A DNA stretch of 64,000 bases. Origin: Temnothorax longispinosus. Its lineage: Eukaryota; Arthropoda; Insecta; Hymenoptera; Formicidae. Made by a program: the position numbers and the translations under genes. The notes under the pieces were generated by a model. That model searched no databases and was not told the origin of the DNA. It saw only the letters and a program-made list of their open reading frames with translations. The DNA lies in contig NC_092367.1 in assembly GCF_030848805.1 (NCBI RefSeq), positions 8,029,019 to 8,093,018 of the forward strand, read 5' to 3'. Positions within the stretch are counted from its first letter, which is position 1; each line of letters begins with the position of its first letter. Below are positions 47,779-60,500 of the stretch, piece after piece.

Positions 47779-49789
47779 AGACCCAGCTGCGCGCGGGAAT
47801 CTATCCTCGAGACGGCTGGTATTCTCTCTGCTACTCCGAACACTCGACTCGCGCGTCGTCGGTACGGGAGCTACGAGCGGACCATCGCCTTGCCGGCGTC
47901 GTCGCCTCCTTCTCCCGCCTCTCGCTCGGTCTCTCCTTCTCCTCTTTTTTTCCCCCGTCAACGGCACGTCTATTAATCGCACCGTGGCACGTCTGTTGAT
48001 CAGACACGTGTGCGAGCACTTTCACGCACCGTCGGAAGCCCGTCGGTCGGACCTACTCGTGCGTGTGAACGCGGTATCGATCTGACTGGATCTGACGTTC
48101 CGCATGTAAACACTGGAGCCATGACAGGGAGTAAAAGTAAACGTGACGAAGAGCGGTGTTTCTCTAGAGACTCTTCGCTCTGGGAAAATGGCGGGTTCGT
48201 CCCGCGTCCGATCGCCCTAGAGTCCCTCGAGTTTTTGGACCCGGTTCGGACACCGTTCGCCATTTTTAAATTGACCGCGGCGCGCTTTTCAAAAAAATGT
48301 TCAAATCAACATTTAGTATCTCTGCCAAGGAATCTCCAATCTACAGCTCTTCTCTCTGATTCTTTTGAAACTAAAAGAAGATAAAAGTAAGTTGAATCGA
48401 GATTAAAGTTGATCTACATTGATAGAATAATGAACAGAAGAATAGAAAAAGATAAAAGATAATGTTAAACCGAGATTAAAGTTAATCTGCATTGGTAGAA
48501 ATATGTATCATTTAATATAAATAGAATTATTAATTTCTCATTGTTCAATATAAAAAAAAAAGATTAGGTTAGAGTATATCGAATTGTAGCAATTCTACCG
48601 GGTGAATTAATCGCCGATTAATTAATCAGTGATCGGTCCAAGTCGCCCTAGGGAATAACTCTCTACTCAGCGCAGCGACCAATCGGCTTCTGCTTCTTCG
48701 GGGCGATTAATAACGTAGGGGCAGATGATTGGTCGCCGCTCGTCACGTGCAACGCGAATTGCGGTGCGAGAGCTGCATCAATCCACGCGACTGCCATATA
48801 TGACTGCCATTGTACAAAACGTGACAGGGAGAAAGAGAGAGAAAGAGGAAGAAAAAGAGAAACGAGAGAGAAAGAGAGAACCATGTATTTTGCCAATTGC
48901 CAGGAGCTAGGGTGACGTCACGCGGTGTACGGTTTATTTATAAAATCACCGACGACGTTGCTCCGTTGCTCGCGCTCGGATTCGTACTTTGAGCCCACTC
49001 GTGCATCTCGGGACGTCGCAGAAGAGCCGCCGCGGGCCGACGACGTGTCCCATTCCTCTCGCCGTCGTCACTCGTCCTCACACGGGAAGCACGTAAGAAT
49101 CCTGGCGAATTCTTTATTAGCAGCGACTGACGATTTGAGACTGTGATATTTGGTCGCCGGTCGTCCGGGCGAACGAGACCAGCGTAGAAATCGTTGCCGA
49201 ACATTTGTTGAAAATATATCTTCGCACCTGTGTTATTTCGAGAAGAAGAAGACTGCCGGAGAACGGATTCCGTCGTCGCGGTTTTGTTGCGATTCGTTTC
49301 CTCCGCAACGGCAACGTGGCTCTATTCGCCTCGCGTAGCGAATCGTCCACCACGCGCGCGAAACGTGACAGTCGAAGCTTCGAGGACCGACCGACGGGAA
49401 ATTTCCACGTAATCCTCGTATCGTGTGTATTCACGGAGTGACGTTGCGCCTCGACCGATCCGATTCAAAGTCGCGTGTCATCCTTGTCTATTCCTGTCGC
49501 ACGCGCTCTCCTCGGGAAGGATAATTGCGTCGCAGCGAATTAAGTTGTTTTTCACTGATGTAATTAGCATATCCTGTCGCGTAGTTATTTCGCGGACGCT
49601 AGGAAGATAGAGGTAGGGAGGAGAGCTGTGCTCTGCACTTTGTAAAAAAGAAGGGAGATTCAGCTGATAACAAGGAATTTTGACGAGCACTTGATTTCCA
49701 AGGTCTCGAGATGTAACAATCATACCTGTGTTTCATCATTTTTTATTTTTTTTAGGTACCTGTACACAGGCGTAGAATAAGAGTCAAAC

Positions 49790-50631
49790 ATGAGTCTACA
49801 GTGGACGCTCATCGCCGGTTTCCTCTACATCGAGGTCTTTCTCGTCCTCCTCCTGGTATTGCCAGTGGCCTCGCCTACGAGATGGCAAAAGCTCTTCAAA
49901 TCTCGCTTCTTGCAAAGTATAAATAATCAGGCTTCCATTTACTTTGTGGTTTTACTGGGCGTCCTGGTTCTCTTTTTGCTGGACGCCATACGGGAGATGC
50001 GGAAGTACTCTGGAAGCATGGATCACGCCGACCATCATCATCAGTTGAACCTTGAAATGCAAGGTAGGTTATATAATATTTTTTGTGGTTTTTTTTTCCA
50101 TATCAATTTGACTCGATAAATACGGCACGGATTATTGTTGTTCTAACATTTTTTATGATTGTTACTATATAATGAATCTATATTTATGTACGTCTTCTAG
50201 AAAACATGAGATTGTTCCGCGCCCAGAGGAATTTCTACATATCCGGCTTTGCGCTGTTTCTGAGCTTGGTGATACGCCGTCTCGTCATCCTGATATCCAC
50301 CCAAGCTTCCCTGCTCGCGCAAAATGAGGCGGCCATGCGACAGGCTCAGTCCGCGACAACCACAGCCAGGAGCCTGTTATCCCAGAGAACGACCGGGGAA
50401 AGTGCGCAGAACGACTCCAACGAGGCGCACGATAAAGCTGTCTCGGAACTGAAAAATCAAATCAAGGAGTTACAAGTCAAGAATCAGGAGCTCGAGAGCA
50501 ATTTGACTAAAGAGAAGAAGGATAAAGAGGCGATAAAGTCGCAGGCAGAGTCAGTCACAAAAGAGTACGATCGTTTGAATGAGGAACACGCGAAACTCGT
50601 GCAATCGAGCGGTGATAAGAAAACCGATTAA
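49790..50631 (+). CDS. BCAP31: B-cell receptor-associated protein 31 homologue
   Basis: Two coding exons, 49790-50063 and 50201-50631, encode 234 residues (human BAP31 246). The start MSLQWTLIAGFLYIEVFLVLL is the family signature. Three membrane segments are visible (about 5-27, 45-65 and 103-123). A long charged coiled coil follows (SELKNQIKELQVKNQELES), and the protein ends KKTD, a dilysine KKxx ER-retrieval signal as in vertebrates. BAP31 is an ER membrane sorting and quality-control chaperone. A 5' UTR intron precedes the ATG (acceptor at about 49755). The likely polyadenylation signal is AATAAA at 51471, giving a long 3' UTR. The gene converges on MIC19. Confidence 0.94.
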
Positions 50632-51784
50632 ACAATTGTGATTTTTTCGTTTTCCTTTTTTCTTTTTTTTTTCCTTAAATCATCATTTGCTCACGAGTCC
50701 TAAAATTTGATTACGTTATATTAAATTATAGAATTCGTATCGTATAATCGTATAATTTAAACAGGAGTTACATTTCACGAAGATAACATATTTATATACT
50801 TTTGTTAGGAAATTGTAATACAAATATTATTACTATTGTGTGGTGGTGTAACGTGCCTCGTAATACACTGTACATCCCCTTTCCAATTTTGTGCACTTTC
50901 TGTTGTGTACAAAGCCTGTACCCGTATTTCTTAATTCGTGATATATATCGTTATTTTTATGAACAGTTAACGATGTAATTCTAAGAATTCCATAAATTGA
51001 AGTTTTCGTTATAGTTATTTTGTATTTCATTTTTGTTTTGTTTTTTTGGAGAAGTGGTACAAATTTTGATGGCAGGTTGCCGTCAACCGTTATAATTTTA
51101 TACTGCACTGAGAATAATTAATTACTGCACATTCGGCAAGTATTAATAATGTATAAATAGGATATATATTTTACATACGTTTTAGACAATATATCTTTAA
51201 TGTACTTCCAATCTTGCATTTGCAACGTTTCCTCGTTTTGTATTTACTAATAATCTTATATAAAATTATATATATATTATAGAATATATATATACACACT
51301 CTATAACGTGTGCTGTGCTGTTGTAGGCCTTCATTTGGGTCGTGCACCCTGGGTTATGCTGTATATATTTTGATCTATGAATAGAACTGTGGGAACCTCA
51401 AAATAAGTTGTTCGGGTCTTCACCGATGCAACACTTTCCTGCATAATTATTATAAAAAGCGTTATTTTAAAATAAAGTGTGTCGCATACAGCGTCATAAA
51501 AAAACTCTATTGCTAATTAGATTCGGATAAACGTACTCTGTGTTTGACAATTCATCTCGTACGTGTAACAATAACATTTTATTATAAATATCAATATATA
51601 TTCTTCATTTATTTTTTTACATTTTTCTCCTCGCGTACTCTCCACTTTACACTACTCTCCATCAGCAACAATTCCGCTGAGATAAGCATTTTAGGCATTA
51701 CACTTTGAGATGCACAATTTATTATTTATCGACTAAACGTCCTTCGAAGATGTCGTGATCTACGAGACGCACAAGTAAATATTA
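50632..51784. other. Convergent 3' region, BCAP31 and MIC19
   Basis: AT-rich sequence between the two stop codons. AATAAA at 51471 probably ends the BCAP31 transcript. No coding frame is supported. Confidence 0.7.
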
Positions 51785-52739
51785 TTACGAGCGCGTGTCG
51801 ATCATGCGTGTGTAGTGCACGTTCCAGACACAATTGGAAAACTCTTCCACCAAGTTCGAACATTTCAGAGTCTCCTTGGGATGGTCCTGGAAACACTTCA
51901 GGACTTTATTACTGTTTTCCAAACACGGTTGCACTGCACTCTGGATATTGGCAATTTTCTGTCCTGTAACGATACACACATATTTATATTAAATTAGAAA
52001 ACTGCTGCATTGTAGAAAGTTTTGTTTAGTTTTAAGTTTAAATCACTGTAATAATTTTTTTATTTGATTTTTAGAGCAATTTATAAATTATACAGGGACT
52101 AATTTAATCTGTTTACCATCAAATATTTCATTACATTTGATGTCAATGGTTGCGTTTAGCAGGAAAAGCAGCTTGGTTCCTCGCTGGATCCAAGTATAGA
52201 TCAAGAAGTGTATGGATCATGTTAAAGAATCACTTACTCATAGCTGCCTTTTCTGCTGAACGCAGCCAGAGAAACTAGCCAGCAGACTCTGTTAAACTGT
52301 ATCTAAACTCACCAGAATTAGTGACGGAAGTCTCGCTAACTGCCTTGTTGTACTCGTCCTCCAAGACACGATTGACCTTCTGGTAACCGTCCTCTAGATT
52401 CCGCAGACGCCTCTGCCAGTGCTGATCCTGACGCTTCAGCTCCTCCTCCATCTGCTGTTGCATTTGAAGGGCAGATATCGTTAACTCCGGATAATAATAC
52501 ACCGGCTGACCAGGCGTTGCCTCGCCGGCCTGGGGCTGAGGCGCGACGGGCGTCGCACTGGGAGGTGCTGCTGGGTGCTGGATCGGCGCGCTGGGTCTCG
52601 TGTCCGACGCCGACTCGCGGGCGGCCCTCGCTCTCTCCCCCTGGGCGAGACGCTGCACGATCGCGTTCGAGACCTTGATCACCCCGACTTCCTCCTCGTT
52701 CGAGATGGTCAGCTTGCGGGCGCTCTGGCCGGAGCCCAT
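51785..52739 (-). CDS. CHCHD3: MICOS subunit MIC19 (CHCHD3)
   Basis: Three exons on the minus strand: 52739-52313, a 15-nt microexon 52252-52238, and 51963-51785. The product is 206 residues. The N-terminus MGSGQSARK is a myristoylation consensus. The middle has a Pro/Ala-rich linker, then a predicted coiled coil (MQQQMEEELKRQDQHWQRRL). The C-terminus is a CHCH domain with twin CX9C: C-LENSNKVLK-C and C-SNLVEEFSN-C. MIC19 sits in the mitochondrial intermembrane space and joins MIC60 to the SAM complex to shape cristae. The microexon adds KAAM plus split flanking codons. Without it, reading through the exon 1 donor gives EFRYSLTESAG and a stop, losing the CHCH domain. The gene is head to head with NMD3. 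Confidence 0.93.
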
Positions 52740-53519
52740 CCTCGGGATCCTAACTCAGCCGGGCCCACGGGGAACCTCGTGATCTCGCTCGTCTGCAAAC
52801 AAACGACTCGTCCGGTCCGACTCGTCCTCCTCTCCCGCCAGCAGCGGCGCGCACGTCGCTACCCCCCGGTTACCCTCGTCGTTTACCTGGCGAGGGCTTG
52901 TCCGTCGTCTCGTTGACAGCCGTTCTCGGCCTCATCAAAGTGAAGTTACATAAATACTTCGGACCATGCCTTGCCTTCCACCACTCTCTCCACGACGGCA
53001 GTGCCGCATACGTTTCTCCTTCGCTCCCGAGCCGATTGGAGTGAACGTAGCCGATATCGGCCCGAGCGTTCGCTTTTCGACGCGAAGTTAGCCTCGTGCC
53101 GAGACCTCGTGGAACCTGACCAATCGGCAAAGACATCTCCTTGCCTCTTGTCGCAATTGGACAAGATTATGCCCGGAACATGGACCTCTCTTTCGAGCCC
53201 CCCTTCGTTTCGTGACGCAGTTAGTTCATGCGCATTGTGATTTTCAGGTTAGGTTTTAATTCACGAGGTTAACGGTGGTGTCTGGAGTTTCTCCGTTAAT
53301 CTCCGCCTTTTTTTCGGTGATACAACATCATAAATAATTCCAGGTAGAGAAATTGTTCATTTTGTTTAACAATCTTTTTTTTTTAATCCAGAATGCAATC
53401 TGGTGCGAAGATACTTTTCGCCTCCAAGGTTGATTGGAGTAATGATTAAAGAGACGGACGTCCACGAAAAGAGTATGTTTTATAAAATTCTTGTTCTTTT
53501 TTGCTTCCAGACGCGTAAA
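52740..53519. promoter_or_regulatory. Divergent promoter region MIC19 / NMD3
   Basis: 780 bp between divergent start codons. It is GC-rich from 52740 to about 53230, then AT-rich. A possible 3' splice site, ttgcttccag at about 53510, directly precedes the NMD3 start, suggesting a 5' UTR intron. No TATA box is obvious. Confidence 0.55.
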
Positions 53520-56163
53520 ATGGAGTACATTCAAGTCTCCGATGAAGTGCAAAAGAAGGGAATGATGTATGTATAACATCCTGTTGATATTCCATATAAA
53601 GTTTATAAATAATTTATTCGTATTTATTATTTTTTAAGATAAAATTTAATCTTTGCAAGCGTGTAAATGCGATTTTTCCTCACCCGTAGCCCTTGCTGTG
53701 AATGCGGAGTCATCATCGAGCCAAATCCTGCCAATATGTGTGTAGGCTGCCTGCGTACCCACGTCGACATTACTGAAGGCATCCCCAAGCAAGTGACCCT
53801 ACAGTTCTGCAAAGGTTGCGAAAGGTACGACGTCTTTTTAAAGATGTTCCAAGGCGTTATACATATACCAATTCGCTCAAGTTAACACTGCATTTGTGTG
53901 TAACAGGTATCTCCAGCCACCTTCCGAGTGGATTCACGCCGCACTGGAATCCAAGGAACTCTTGACACTGTGCTTGAAAAAGTTAAAGGGACTGAACCGT
54001 GTGAAATTGGTAGACGCCGGTTTTATATGGACAGAGCCACATTCCAAAAGATTGAAAGTAAGTTACAAGTGATGTTTAAATTGTAAATAAATTCAAGAAT
54101 TTTAATTGACATTCGGTTGCTAGTTAAAATGTGCAATTAAATTTTAAACAAATATAATCATAGTATATTAGATAGAATTTTTCAATACATGTACTTGATT
54201 CTCTTAATGCATACAATGTCCAGTCTATCTAGTCGTTGTTCATATTAATTAATTCGATTTTTAGCGTTAAAATCAAATTTTATTTTTATTTTACCATATT
54301 TAATATTATTTCTTAGGTAAAGCTAACTGTTCATGCAGAAGTAATTGGCGGGACACTTCTCGAGCAAGTATTCGTCGTCGAATACGTCGTGAATCATCAG
54401 ATGTGCGAAGATTGTCATCGTGTAGAAGCTAAGGATTACTGGACTGCATGTGTAAGTTTTTTAAAAGAAAAAAGAAATTCAAACGCGAATGATCATATTT
54501 GGCTTTCTTATATATATCGCGTTGTCTCTTACAGGTGCAAATCCGGCAGAAAGCAACGAACAAGAAAACTTTTTATTACTTAGAACAATTGATATTAAAA
54601 CATAAGGCACATGAGAATACACTGAGCATAAAGCCCGTTCATGGTAAATATTGCGTCTCACGGAAAGCTTTCTCGTTGCCAATAATATATATTGTAACGT
54701 ATCAAATGGATGACAGATAAAATGTTCTAATGTTTACAGAGGGTCTGGACTTCTTCTTTGCAACCGAAGCCGCAGCTAGAAAAATGACTGATTTTATAGT
54801 AACTGTCATGCCATGCTATGTTCAACATTCGAAGAAATTAATTTCACACGACTGTCATAGTAATTTATACAATCACAAGTTTACATACTGGTAAATATAC
54901 GCAGCACACTTTCGAGGCATATTTCGATCTTATTTAATGCCTTTATTGCATCATTTACAGCCTCGAAATCATTCCACTTTCCAAGGACAGCGTAGTTTGC
55001 CTACCGCGGAAGTTGGCTCATCAATTGGGTGGCATTAATCCTATTTGTTTGGTATACCGAATCACGAATTCTGTGCATTTTATAGACTTTTCATCGGGGC
55101 AAAGTAAGTTATGATATTAGTGATAATTTTAACGATAATCAATCGACTGTTAATTAATGCTACATAGTGATATGTTGTATTTAGTTGCTGAACTTGAATC
55201 GAATGTCTATTGGAGATACAACTTCAATAGTATATGCGATCCAAAACAATTAATAGAGTATATCGTGATGGACATCGAACCAATTAACTATAAAAATAGA
55301 AAAACTTTCCCAGGACAAGGAGCTATTTCTAGTAAAGTAAGTTCTCCTTCTGTATAAAATATTTCAACAATATGATTGTCTACATTACTTAAGCTTATGT
55401 AACATAATATTGTTGAAAGAAGGAGGGATATTTATCTTCTTGAGAAGCTCAACATGTGATTCATTCAAAATAAAAAAGCTAATTTTTGATAATTAATTTT
55501 TTAGCACATAATAGCGGACGCATGGCTAGTGAAAGCATCTGAGTTAGGGATAAACGATACTCCAATTCATACACGTACACATTTAGGCCACATACTTAAA
55601 CCAGGTGATTCGGTACTCGGGTAAGTTTATGTTGTGATTTACACTAAATTTATAGCATGTAATACGTACAGAGAAGAAATATTTTACAGGAGCATATGTA
55701 ATTTGTTTTGTATTCGTTTATTGCAGCTATGCTCTGAAAGACACTAACGTGAACGATGCCAATTTCGACAAACTAAGTGAAGATTCGATACCCGATATCA
55801 TTCTGGTAAAGAAGTTTTACAGTCACAACAAGGCTGCCCGTCGCAAGGCACGAGTATGGAAGTTGAAACATATTTCTGATGAAGTGGCCGATATGAATAC
55901 GCAAAATAAGTATGTTGAAAAACGATTTATACTAAAACCTACAAGTTTTGTGCGCTGCAAATTGTTTCATAATATCAATTGCGTTTTACAGCGAATATAA
56001 TGAATTCCTTGACGAGCTGGAAGAAGATCCAGAAATGAGGCAGAACATCAATATATTTAGAGACATTCGGAAGCAGATACCTGTTGATACTAATGAAATA
56101 GACCCGAGCATTCCCCAGATTACACTCGAAGAAATGATGGATGATCTTATAATCGAAGATTGA
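53520..56163 (+). CDS. NMD3: 60S ribosomal export protein NMD3
   Basis: Eleven exons: 53520-53566, 53690-53824, 53907-54057, 54317-54451, 54535-54643, 54740-54890, 54961-55103, 55185-55336, 55505-55620, 55727-55909 and 55992-56163, in phase, for 497 residues (human 503). The N-terminal zinc-binding region shows CCECG, CVGC and CKGC, with CEDCHRVEAKDYW further on. Other family blocks are LVDAGFIWTEPHSKRLKVKL, TFYYLEQLILKH, CLPRKLAHQLGG and RTHLGHILKPGDSVLGY. The acidic C-terminus (EEMMDDLIIED) follows the nuclear-export region. NMD3 is the adaptor that carries nascent 60S subunits through the nuclear pore with CRM1 and is released in the cytoplasm. AATAAA lies at 56181, only 17 bases after the stop. 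Confidence 0.96.
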
Positions 56164-57291
56164 TAGGTTTAAAGTTCATGAATAAAAGAGTACGTAATTT
56201 TAAAAAACAATTTTCTTGCAAGATGTATCGCTTATTTGCTGACATAAACAATGACATAACTAAAAAAAATCGCCTTTTTGAGTTATTCGTACAGGGAAAA
56301 AGGTTACATGTACTATTGTTACATGTAACTGTAAGTAGTACATGTACTATTGTTACATGTACTATTTACAGTTAAATCGACAATGATTAATCTTCACGAA
56401 CTCAGCCGAGGAAATAGTGTCGCTTATTGTGCTATTATCATTTAATGAATTATGTAGGTTGCAATACTTATATAGGTCTTATCTTAATCTTATCTCAGTT
56501 GTCATTTCGTTGTTGTAATGAAAAGTTGCATCGTAAAAGTTGCAAAAAAGAATGGCCTGCCAATAGTTATAACAATTCAAAATTTTAAATCTTGAAAAAT
56601 CACAATTTTTGAGTTATGTCACTGTTGTAGCAAATAAGCGAGTCTGATTGTGAGAAATGCACTCACGATCTTTTGAAAGTGTCTGCATTGTGGCATGTGT
56701 ATAAATGATTTGCTACGAAATCGCAATAGTATATTTTTATGTATATTATTATCTAACATAAGATAATCGTTCAATTTATTGTATTGATGATATATTTTAT
56801 GTATCAATAATTATCAATAAAATTATTCAAAAATGAAATTAATGAAATTGATAATTTTCGATAACATTTAAATGAAATTAACTGTTCATCTATCAATCAT
56901 TAACGTCATTATTTAATAATATATTTTGTCAGATGCTCATATTATTAGTATTAATTAAATTAGTGGTAATTTTTTCAATAATTCGATTCAATTATGAAAT
57001 AAATTATCGTCACATGATAAGCGAAATATCTTATGTAACAAATGTAAAAACAATATAATTTCGTGATAATGGTAGCAACCTTCCTATTTGTTTTGTGTTA
57101 TAAATATACTGATCACAATAATATACCAGATGTTCTAATTATATTATCTCTACGACCTTTTATTGAGCCATCTGTTTAAAGCTGTTTGAGTGGGGGAATT
57201 ATCTTAAAGATATAATAACACTGACAGTATATAACTGTGCAATAACGCGAGTGTAATAACAGTGGTGTTACAGTGATCCAGTTGCATCAAT
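56164..57291. other. Intergenic region, NMD3 to sphingomyelinase
   Basis: AT-rich, with a short run repeating the motif acatgta around 56300-56365. The NMD3 polyadenylation signal is at 56181. The right end should hold the sphingomyelinase promoter. No gene is supported. Confidence 0.65.
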
Positions 57292-57494
57292 ATGCGGTTC
57301 TACAGACTATTACTTTTTACACTTTTATTAAAAGTTGCAAGCAGCGACGTGTCCACTTATATAAGTATGACAAACTATCAGATAACTGATGAACTATTAG
57401 AATTTCAAATTAAAAATGAGCAAATTGTATTTACCAGTCTTAAAAGACTTTATATTATTTATCTTTTGTCAAAGATCTATTGTATATTTGCAAT

Positions 57495-57557
<63 letters not shown>

Positions 57558-60500
57558 TAACAAAAGATATTTATTAGATTTATATATCATAAAATGATGC
57601 AACAAAGTTTTATGTAATATTTATGCCAGGTATATCAAACTCGTTTTGTATCATAGGCCACATAAGTTATCTCACGTAGCACATATTAGTACATATTACT
57701 TAAATTAATTTTGTCCTACCGGTCTTAATCTATTTGTTATCGGACAAAATCTGAGCTTATAAAACTTCTAATAGTTGCAAAATAAACGTTCTGCTGAAGG
57801 TGGCCATTGAAAAAACCATTTATACGTGTGTTCCGTTTTGAAGAACTTCTTGAACTGGCGCACATCAGTAATGCAATTAAGTTAGAGTGAGACAAGTATA
57901 TTTTGTTTCACTTTAACTTATTGCACGCGAATGCGCACCAGTTCAGGAATTTCTTCGAAAAAGAATAGATGTCATAGATGATATATGCATAAGGCTTCTA
58001 GAACATTTAATTCTCACGCATGTCTCAAAGACGTCATAAACACGTTCAAAAGACGTGAAAAGTAGGAATCGTAAATGTCTTTATCTAAAATGTCTTTATC
58101 ATTAAAACAAAACGTTCCTATAATAGTTTTTTATACTTTATTTTATTGGAAAAGAAACGTTCCATCGAACGTTTTTCGATGGACATTTTTACTCGTGAGA
58201 AACGTTTCTAAAAATCGGTTATAAAACGTTTCGGAAAAACGCTTATAAAACATTTCTGAAACGTGTATGTGCTACCTGGGTTACTTTGCATTGGGCTGAA
58301 GCATGTTTTCAATATTCAAAAAATAAGTATAAAATACGACTTTTATAATTATTGGATTTAGTATATACATAGTCGTTTTGTATTCCACGTTATTTTTCGA
58401 ATGAAAAATATTTCACATCTATTTGTAAAAAACAAAAATGGAACCTATAAAAAATAAACAACAAAATCACAATTTATTATTATTTTTTAGAGGAAATTTA
58501 GCACCGTTTTTTACAAAGCAAATCATTAAAATTTGGTTGAATGTCTTGAGCTAACGTATTTTTCAAAATTGATAATAGATGCTCATCGGTTAATTTTGAC
58601 CTTCCTGGAATTTTATTATTTTTCATTAGAGAAGAAAGTTACTCGCAAAAATGTGTGTTACCAAACATGCTGGTATAACGAAAGACAACGTTGTGGAAAT
58701 TTGAACTAAATTGCAAATAAAAATAAATTTATTTAAAATTCAAAGTAATTAATTTAATACTTTTCTCCAAAAGATTTTCAACAAGTTTCAGCGGGCCGTA
58801 GCTTTTTTGGCAGACTACATGAGATCCGCGGGCCGCGAGTTTGATACATCTGGTTTATGCAATTCATATTATCAGTTTCTGTTTGTTGTTGAGCGATCAA
58901 GATCGTATGATCTTGATAGCAAACAACATGCAGGTGGTTTTACGTTCATGTTACCAAGAGATTAAATAAAAGTTATCAGTTGTGCTTTCTTAAACCATCA
59001 ATTTGTGCCATCAACTTTGATAAAGTATATCTTATAGATATAAATTTTATGTAAGATATTGTAAAGATAAAATTACAAAAAACAGGAAATGACACATATC
59101 TGTTATCTAACATATCTTATACTGTATTTTGTCTTATTAGCCGAAAGTCGCAAAACGATAGTTCTATCTGTTTACAGGTGACACGGTATCACACTTTACA
59201 CATGAGATTAAAAATTGGGTAAAAGCACAACAGAATGAATCTGAGGAATTTCAACAGTTGATCCATCAACTAGCTCTTCCAACCAGCCAGCAGCGTGACG
59301 ACTGGCATGGTTTTGTTGGTGAAAGCAGCGAATCTATTTGCATAATATGTCAGTCTGTTCTAAATACTTTTATAGAATATCGCAGGAACGGCACGTCAGA
59401 GGAAGAAATAGGAGATTTAGTGATTAAACTCTGCGTTCTACTGAACTTGGCAGATGAGTCAGTCTGCGTCGGTGTCGTAACCATCAATTTGGTAAGTAAA
59501 TTGAATTGTTATGCAAATAAAATATTGAAAATTTTTATTTCACCATCATAATATGTAGGAGTTCCTTTATGGAGAGCAATAATAAATTTTTGGCATAAAT
59601 TTTTACTTTTAACATGTTCAATGTTGTCTAAACATTTTACTTGCAGCCAACAATTGTGTATATAATAGATTCGAAACCGAATCTAACGTCATCCACAATT
59701 TGTGGCGTTGTATTGGAATCAAACTCTTGCCCGCTTAATAATTCCGAGTTCGATTGGACAGTCAGCATTGATAACAGCCCTCCAATATCGATTGATCTAG
59801 AAGAGAGCAATGAAACCCTAAATATAGTGCAGATAACGGATCTTCATTACGATCCTGACTACGAACCTTATGGCAACTCGCAATGCAAGGAACCAACATG
59901 TTGTCGAAAAGGGCAAAACAAGACAAATACAAGCGGCAAGGTGGCGGGCTTTTGGGGAGATTACAATTATTGCGACAGTCCGTGGCATACCGTTGTTGAT
60001 GTCCTAGATCACATTAGAGATCAACATCAAGTACGCAGCACCTCTCTCCATTGCTATCTTATTATATATATAATTCTTCAAAACGGTGTGTTATTTTAAT
60101 ATTGATTTGCAGAATATTTCCTACATTTACTTCACTGGCGACATAATAGACCATGGGGTTTGGGAAACCAGTATCGAGGGAAATGTAAAAAGTCTGTACA
60201 AGAGCTATCGTCAAATTCTCGAAACATTCCCAGATATTACTGTGTATCCTATTCTGGGTAATCATGAGCCGCATCCTGTGAATCAGTGAGCTATCCAATT
60301 TTCATTATATAAATATATTTTGTTCAACTAGTATCTATTTACTCTTGTATTTTGAGATTAATATAATTGCGCAATTTTCCTCTAGATTTGCACCCAAGAA
60401 TATTACTAATGACGAGCTAAGCACGCAATGGCTGTATCAAATGATGGCTGATTTGTGGATCAATTCCGGATGGTTACCAGAATCTACACGTTCTACCATA

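Larger units (their letters stand above)
45078..49789. other. Region between coronin exon 1 and BCAP31 start
   Basis: 4.7 kb holding the presumed coronin promoter (just above 45077), two candidate minus-strand coding exons (46976-47120 and 47650-47778), and the BCAP31 promoter with at least one 5' UTR exon. A 3' splice site, tttttttag at about 49755, lies before the BCAP31 ATG. A likely donor, gggaagcac|gtaaga, is near 49090. GC-rich CpG blocks lie at 47700-48260 and 48900-49450. GA-rich low-complexity tracts occur at 45220-45300 and 48825-48880. No other gene is supported. Confidence 0.55.
57627..58852. mobile_element. Decayed hAT transposon with TIRs and 8-bp target duplication
   Basis: The left end reads caggtatatcaaactcg. 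The right end, on the reverse strand, reads cagatgtatcaaactcgcg, so the two are terminal inverted repeats. The flanks are atttatgc (57619-57626) and gtttatgc (58853-58860), a 7/8 match for the 8-bp duplication typical of hAT insertions. The element contains a hAT transposase C-terminus on the minus strand (58498-58698). It has been invaded by MITEs of families A and B. It lies wholly within intron 1 of the sphingomyelinase gene. Confidence 0.8.

Noticed and set aside
57365..57597. Read-through of the sphingomyelinase first exon into the TA repeat
   Set aside because: The continuation is a Tyr-Ile repeat from (TA)n. Splicing at 57364 restores the conserved saposin domain.
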